This document shows, in pieces, positions 61,237 through 64,000 of a stretch of 64,000 bases of DNA. The notes below the pieces were generated by a model. That model did no database searches and was not told the DNA's origin. It saw only the letters and a program-made list of their open reading frames with translations. Each line of letters starts with the position of its first letter. The stretch's first letter is position 1. The position numbers and the translations under genes are program-made. Source of the stretch: Paraspadella gotoi (lineage: Eukaryota; Chaetognatha); NCBI GenBank assembly GCA_051294375.1, contig CM119265.1, forward strand, positions 12,513,866 through 12,577,865, read 5' to 3'.

Positions 61237-61614
61237 ATTTTCCGAATCCCGATTCCATTTTGACGGAGACGTCCAATTCCATCGCCTCTTCTAACGAGGG
61301 TCCGCCCGTCGTCACCCTCCATCGCGCCAATCCGCACGCGATTCAAACGCCGCTACCCGACGTCCGCGAACCTCCTCCCGGAAACGAAGTTCTCGGTAGC
61401 GACGAAAATATTCGAAACGTGGCCTTGACGCCGACTCGACCGGGGACGACGGACGAAAAGAGCGATGACGCTGGCGATGACGAGGTCGACGCCAACGGCG
61501 ACGGTCCGGACGACTACTGGATATCGTCGACGTCTGTTTCGAAAGACGACGAGGATTCCGGTCGCAAAACGGACAGCACTACTCTGCAAACATCGCTTGG
61601 GAAGGAAGTATCAG
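61237..61614 (+). CDS. Unrecognised gene, exon 1 of visible set (acidic)
   Basis: From an acceptor GACCCTCAG (ending 61236) the frame reads FPNPDSILTETSNSIASS, a Pro-rich part (HAIQTPLPDVREPPPG), then an acidic region with EKSDDAGDDEVDANGDG and PDDYW. It ends in SGST-like codons at a donor GTTCGA. The exon ends one base into a Gly codon that the next exon completes exactly. Likely disordered in structure. A methionine at 61260 is not needed as a start. Confidence 0.65.
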
Positions 61615-61695
61615 GTTCGACAGAATTTATTGTTTGATTTTCTATTAAAAATCTATCGTAAATCCTTCAATCCTTATTCTTATTGTTTATCTCAG

Positions 61696-61787
61696 GCGGC
61701 CCAAGCGGTTCGTTTCTCGATGCCCGGAAAAAAACTTGGAAAAGCGAACAAAGGCTCGCGGAAAGGTTTATTTTTGAACGATTGTCA
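61696..61787 (+). CDS. Unrecognised gene, exon 2
   Basis: Acceptor TGTTTATCTCAG, donor GTAAAA at 61788. Reads GGPSGSFLDARKKTWKSEQR and then LAERFIFERLS, a basic/acidic helix. The phase with exon 1 is exact; with exon 3 it is off by one base, probably an indel. Confidence 0.65.
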
Positions 61788-61840
61788 GTAAAAAAACGAC
61801 AAATTCTTTTACTATTAATTTTTAATTTTTTTTTAAAAAG

Positions 61841-61968
61841 GGTGCAACGGTTGGTCGTCATGGAGTGCATCAAGCTGGGGGTGTTCAAACTGGAGTGCGA
61901 TTATCTCTATTCGCACATCTTGGACATGATGAAGAGAGGAAGGGCGGTTTACGCTTACGGTTATCAAC
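61841..61968 (+). CDS. Unrecognised gene, exon 3
   Basis: Begins after TTTTAAAAAG. Reads VMECIKLGVFKLECDYLYSH and ILDMMKRGRAVYAYGYQ, an amphipathic helix with heptad-like hydrophobics, to the donor GTAAGG at 61969. One base too many (or too few) at its start relative to exon 2. Confidence 0.65.
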
Positions 61969-62079
61969 GTAAGGCGAAAATTTAAGGAGAAATAATTTGT
62001 ATTTGGTTTCGAGGCCATAAAGAATTTAGTTTAATTTAATAACCTGCGTTGAATTATAAAACCTTGAATGCTTAACCAG

Positions 62080-62314
62080 GCTACGGAACCGCTCGCGAGA
62101 TATTCGCTCGCGACGCCGAGAAATGCCTGGACGCGACGCTGGCGCCGCACGCGCCGCAATTCAGCGCCGCCGTCCACGCGACGCCTCCGCTCGGCGGCGC
62201 CTTCGAGTTTTTCTCGTGTCTCTCGAAGAAAATCGCCTACGAAGCGGAGAAGTTGACGAAGATCGCGACTCTGTTGGCGGAGATCAAAGTCGAGTTCGAG
62301 AATATGTGCTTGGG
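62080..62314 (+). CDS. Unrecognised gene, exon 4
   Basis: Acceptor CTTAACCAG, donor GTAAGG at 62315. Phase with exon 3 is exact (the Arg codon spans the junction). Reads YGTAREIFARDAEKCLDATL, a loop GAFEFFSCLSKK, then IAYEAEKLTKIATLLAEIKV and EFENM. This is clearly a folded helical protein, perhaps forming a coiled coil. A helical-bundle membrane or scaffold domain is possible, but I cannot name the family. Confidence 0.7.
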
Positions 62315-62474
62315 GTAAGGTTTGGGGTGAGGAGTTAGGGGTCACTCGCTAGAATGAAAACAATTAAGTCGTAAGAATTTGAATTTATAAATTTACTTGA
62401 ATATCTATCCATTAGGCCAGGATCGAATATCTTTGTGGCATCCGAATTCTACAGTAATATAACGAATATAATAT

Positions 62475-62815
62475 AATGAATGGATAATTTTTATATTGGT
62501 TGTACCAATTTCATAAAATTCAGCTCCTTGTATTTTGATGCTAGTGCGGAGTACAATAAGTATTCCCCGATCTAATACTTAAGGGAGTGGTCTTTTCATA
62601 CAATTGAAACATTCTTTGAAATATTTTCCACTTCATTGATAGGGAAGCCAGGTACTCTGGGAGTGAATAAACAAGACTGTGAGAGAGTCTTGATTGAAAG
62701 CTTGCAGGGACCTGCTATGTCATTATCTTGTAAGAGTGATGGAGGCCTTAAACCACCAAAGCCTGTCCAAAGTCAGGGGCAAGATAGCTTATTTATTAAA
62801 TGAATGGATAATTTT
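62475..62815 (+). repeat. Single unit of the ~310-330 bp intronic sequence, copy B
   Basis: Corresponds to the three tandem units in copy A. Contains GAGTACAATAAGTATTCCCC and ends CAAGATAGCTTATTTATTAA. Confidence 0.9.
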
Positions 62816-63080
62816 TATATTGGTTGTACCAATTTCATAACTATATAACTATTAAAATCAAATTGATCCAAATTGGATTCCAATTATTAAAGCTTCCACT
62901 TTCAAAGTAGGCTTTCTTTTTTCCCTTCGACAGCCCACTCTCATTGTACTGCAGCCAACATTTTACGACTATCGTCGAGGATCCTATCGTTCGTCTTCAT
63001 CGTTATTACGGAATCCGGGTAACTCTTCTCACTTACGACAACAGCACAAAACACTTTTGACCTTGTTTTCCCCCCCTCAG

Positions 63081-63270
63081 GTGAGTCAGCTTCGCTTTTG
63101 GACTCAGTCCATCCTTAGCGACTGTCGACTCAAGCCGGGATTCCCTCACTGCTTCTTTCAACGGATGCTCCTCTATGAGAAGCAGACCATTGAGAAGACG
63201 AAGCACGTTCTGGTCTTCAAGGCAAGGAGGAAGCAACAAAAGAACAACCTACTATTCACAATGCCCTAGA
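63081..63270 (+). CDS. Unrecognised gene, exon 5 (possibly C-terminal)
   Basis: Acceptor TTTTCCCCCCCTCAG. One frame reads LRFWTQSILSDCRLKPGFPH, then FFQRMLLYEKQTIEKTKHVL and FKARRKQQK. It meets a stop at 63267 or an atypical GC donor (AAG|GCAAGG near 63222). Incoming phase does not fit exon 4 exactly; copy A has indels at the same place (45078-45240), so the first codons are unsure. Confidence 0.5.
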
Positions 63271-64000
63271 GAGGGCGGTTGCTGACTGGTTATTTGCGGA
63301 AACCTGAACAAAGGATATTTTGGATTATGAAGTCTCGTTTTTCTTTGTCTAACCGAGCATTAAAAAAAAAAAAAATCTTTGTCATTGATCTTAAATGCTT
63401 TAAAATACCTTTTTAATAATACGCCTTGCATGTATAATACTTTGCAATATAAAAATCTCATGTACAAATTTATGTTGGCATGATGGGACAAGTGGCACTA
63501 TAACTGGCATAACAATTTTTGTGCTTTTCATTTCGCATTAGGAACTCATAGAAACTGAAAAATATATAACAGTTTGTGTTTAAACTGAGTTAAATCTTCT
63601 TGAAATTTTTAGTCTGTAAATTTTTTATGGGTTACTTTTGCATATTTCATTGACCGATTTATTTGACACTTTCGTTGTAAAACCAATTGACAACCGTTCC
63701 ATTTCTTTTCGTTGGTTTTCTATCTTGAAATATAACTAAAAACAATTAATGTTATCATAAGATTTATTTTGCTAATAAAAAAGAATATGTTGTGGAGACA
63801 AGTCTTTGACACTTATAAAATGTTAATTAAAATTTTTAAAAAGCACTAATCGTAAATAAAAAACAAAATTAGTGAATTTGTCAGTTTCTCAGCTTTTCCG
63901 GTAGGTGGGACAGAAAGCAAGGCTGCCATGCTCGTGGAAAACAGAAGACAAAAAAATGCATATAAAAATAAATATAGTGCAATTTGTTCGTGTGTAAATT

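Larger units (their letters stand above)
53862..64000 (+). repeat. Large duplication, copy B (cut by window end)
   Basis: Matches 35085-46010 throughout. It begins in a GA tract, as copy A does, and continues to the last base, so its true end is not seen. Exons are better preserved here than in copy A, though single-base indels relative to a consistent frame remain. Confidence 0.95.

Overview
This is nuclear DNA from an animal, probably an invertebrate. Coding sequence is sparse and split by introns with GT/AG junctions. Long AG/CT microsatellites occur every few kb, and several classes of retroelement are present. I cannot name the species; an arthropod or mollusc seems likeliest, but this rests on general character only.

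Layout. 0.9-10.9 kb holds the 5' half of an arrestin-domain-containing (ARRDC) gene on the minus strand. Four exons with matching phases (10599 down to 912) encode most of the arrestin N domain. A CCAAT-box promoter lies upstream, and the rest of the gene runs off the left edge. 11-17.5 kb is mostly microsatellite-rich non-coding DNA with one candidate plus-strand exon (11861-12024). 17.6-20.2 kb is a near-perfect 2.5-kb palindrome, followed by a cluster of short palindromic AACGTT repeats. 21.6-23.7 kb holds the 3' part of a non-LTR retrotransposon on the minus strand. 24.8-33.2 kb is a nested structure: a fragment of a Penelope-like element with inverted arms, split by a 6.2-kb LTR retroelement (26115-32305, target duplication ATAG). 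33.3-34.6 kb is low-complexity sequence followed by a CpG-rich promoter with a canonical NRF1 site and a possible first coding exon.

35.1-46.0 kb (copy A) and 53.9-64.0 kb (copy B, cut by the window end) are two copies of one ~10-11 kb sequence. They differ mainly by single-base insertions and deletions. Both carry the same two tRNA-derived SINE-like repeats and the same exons of a plus-strand gene I do not recognise. That gene encodes an acidic segment followed by a charged, alpha-helical C-terminal half. Copy A has three tandem units of a ~310-bp sequence where copy B has one. A 25-N gap sits just left of copy A, and both copies begin in GA repeats. An assembly duplication or gap-fill with uncorrected long reads is therefore at least as likely as a real tandem duplication.

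I see no gene cluster working as a system, no CRISPR array and no intact tRNA or rRNA. The most informative items are the nested retroelements, the palindrome and the A/B duplication.
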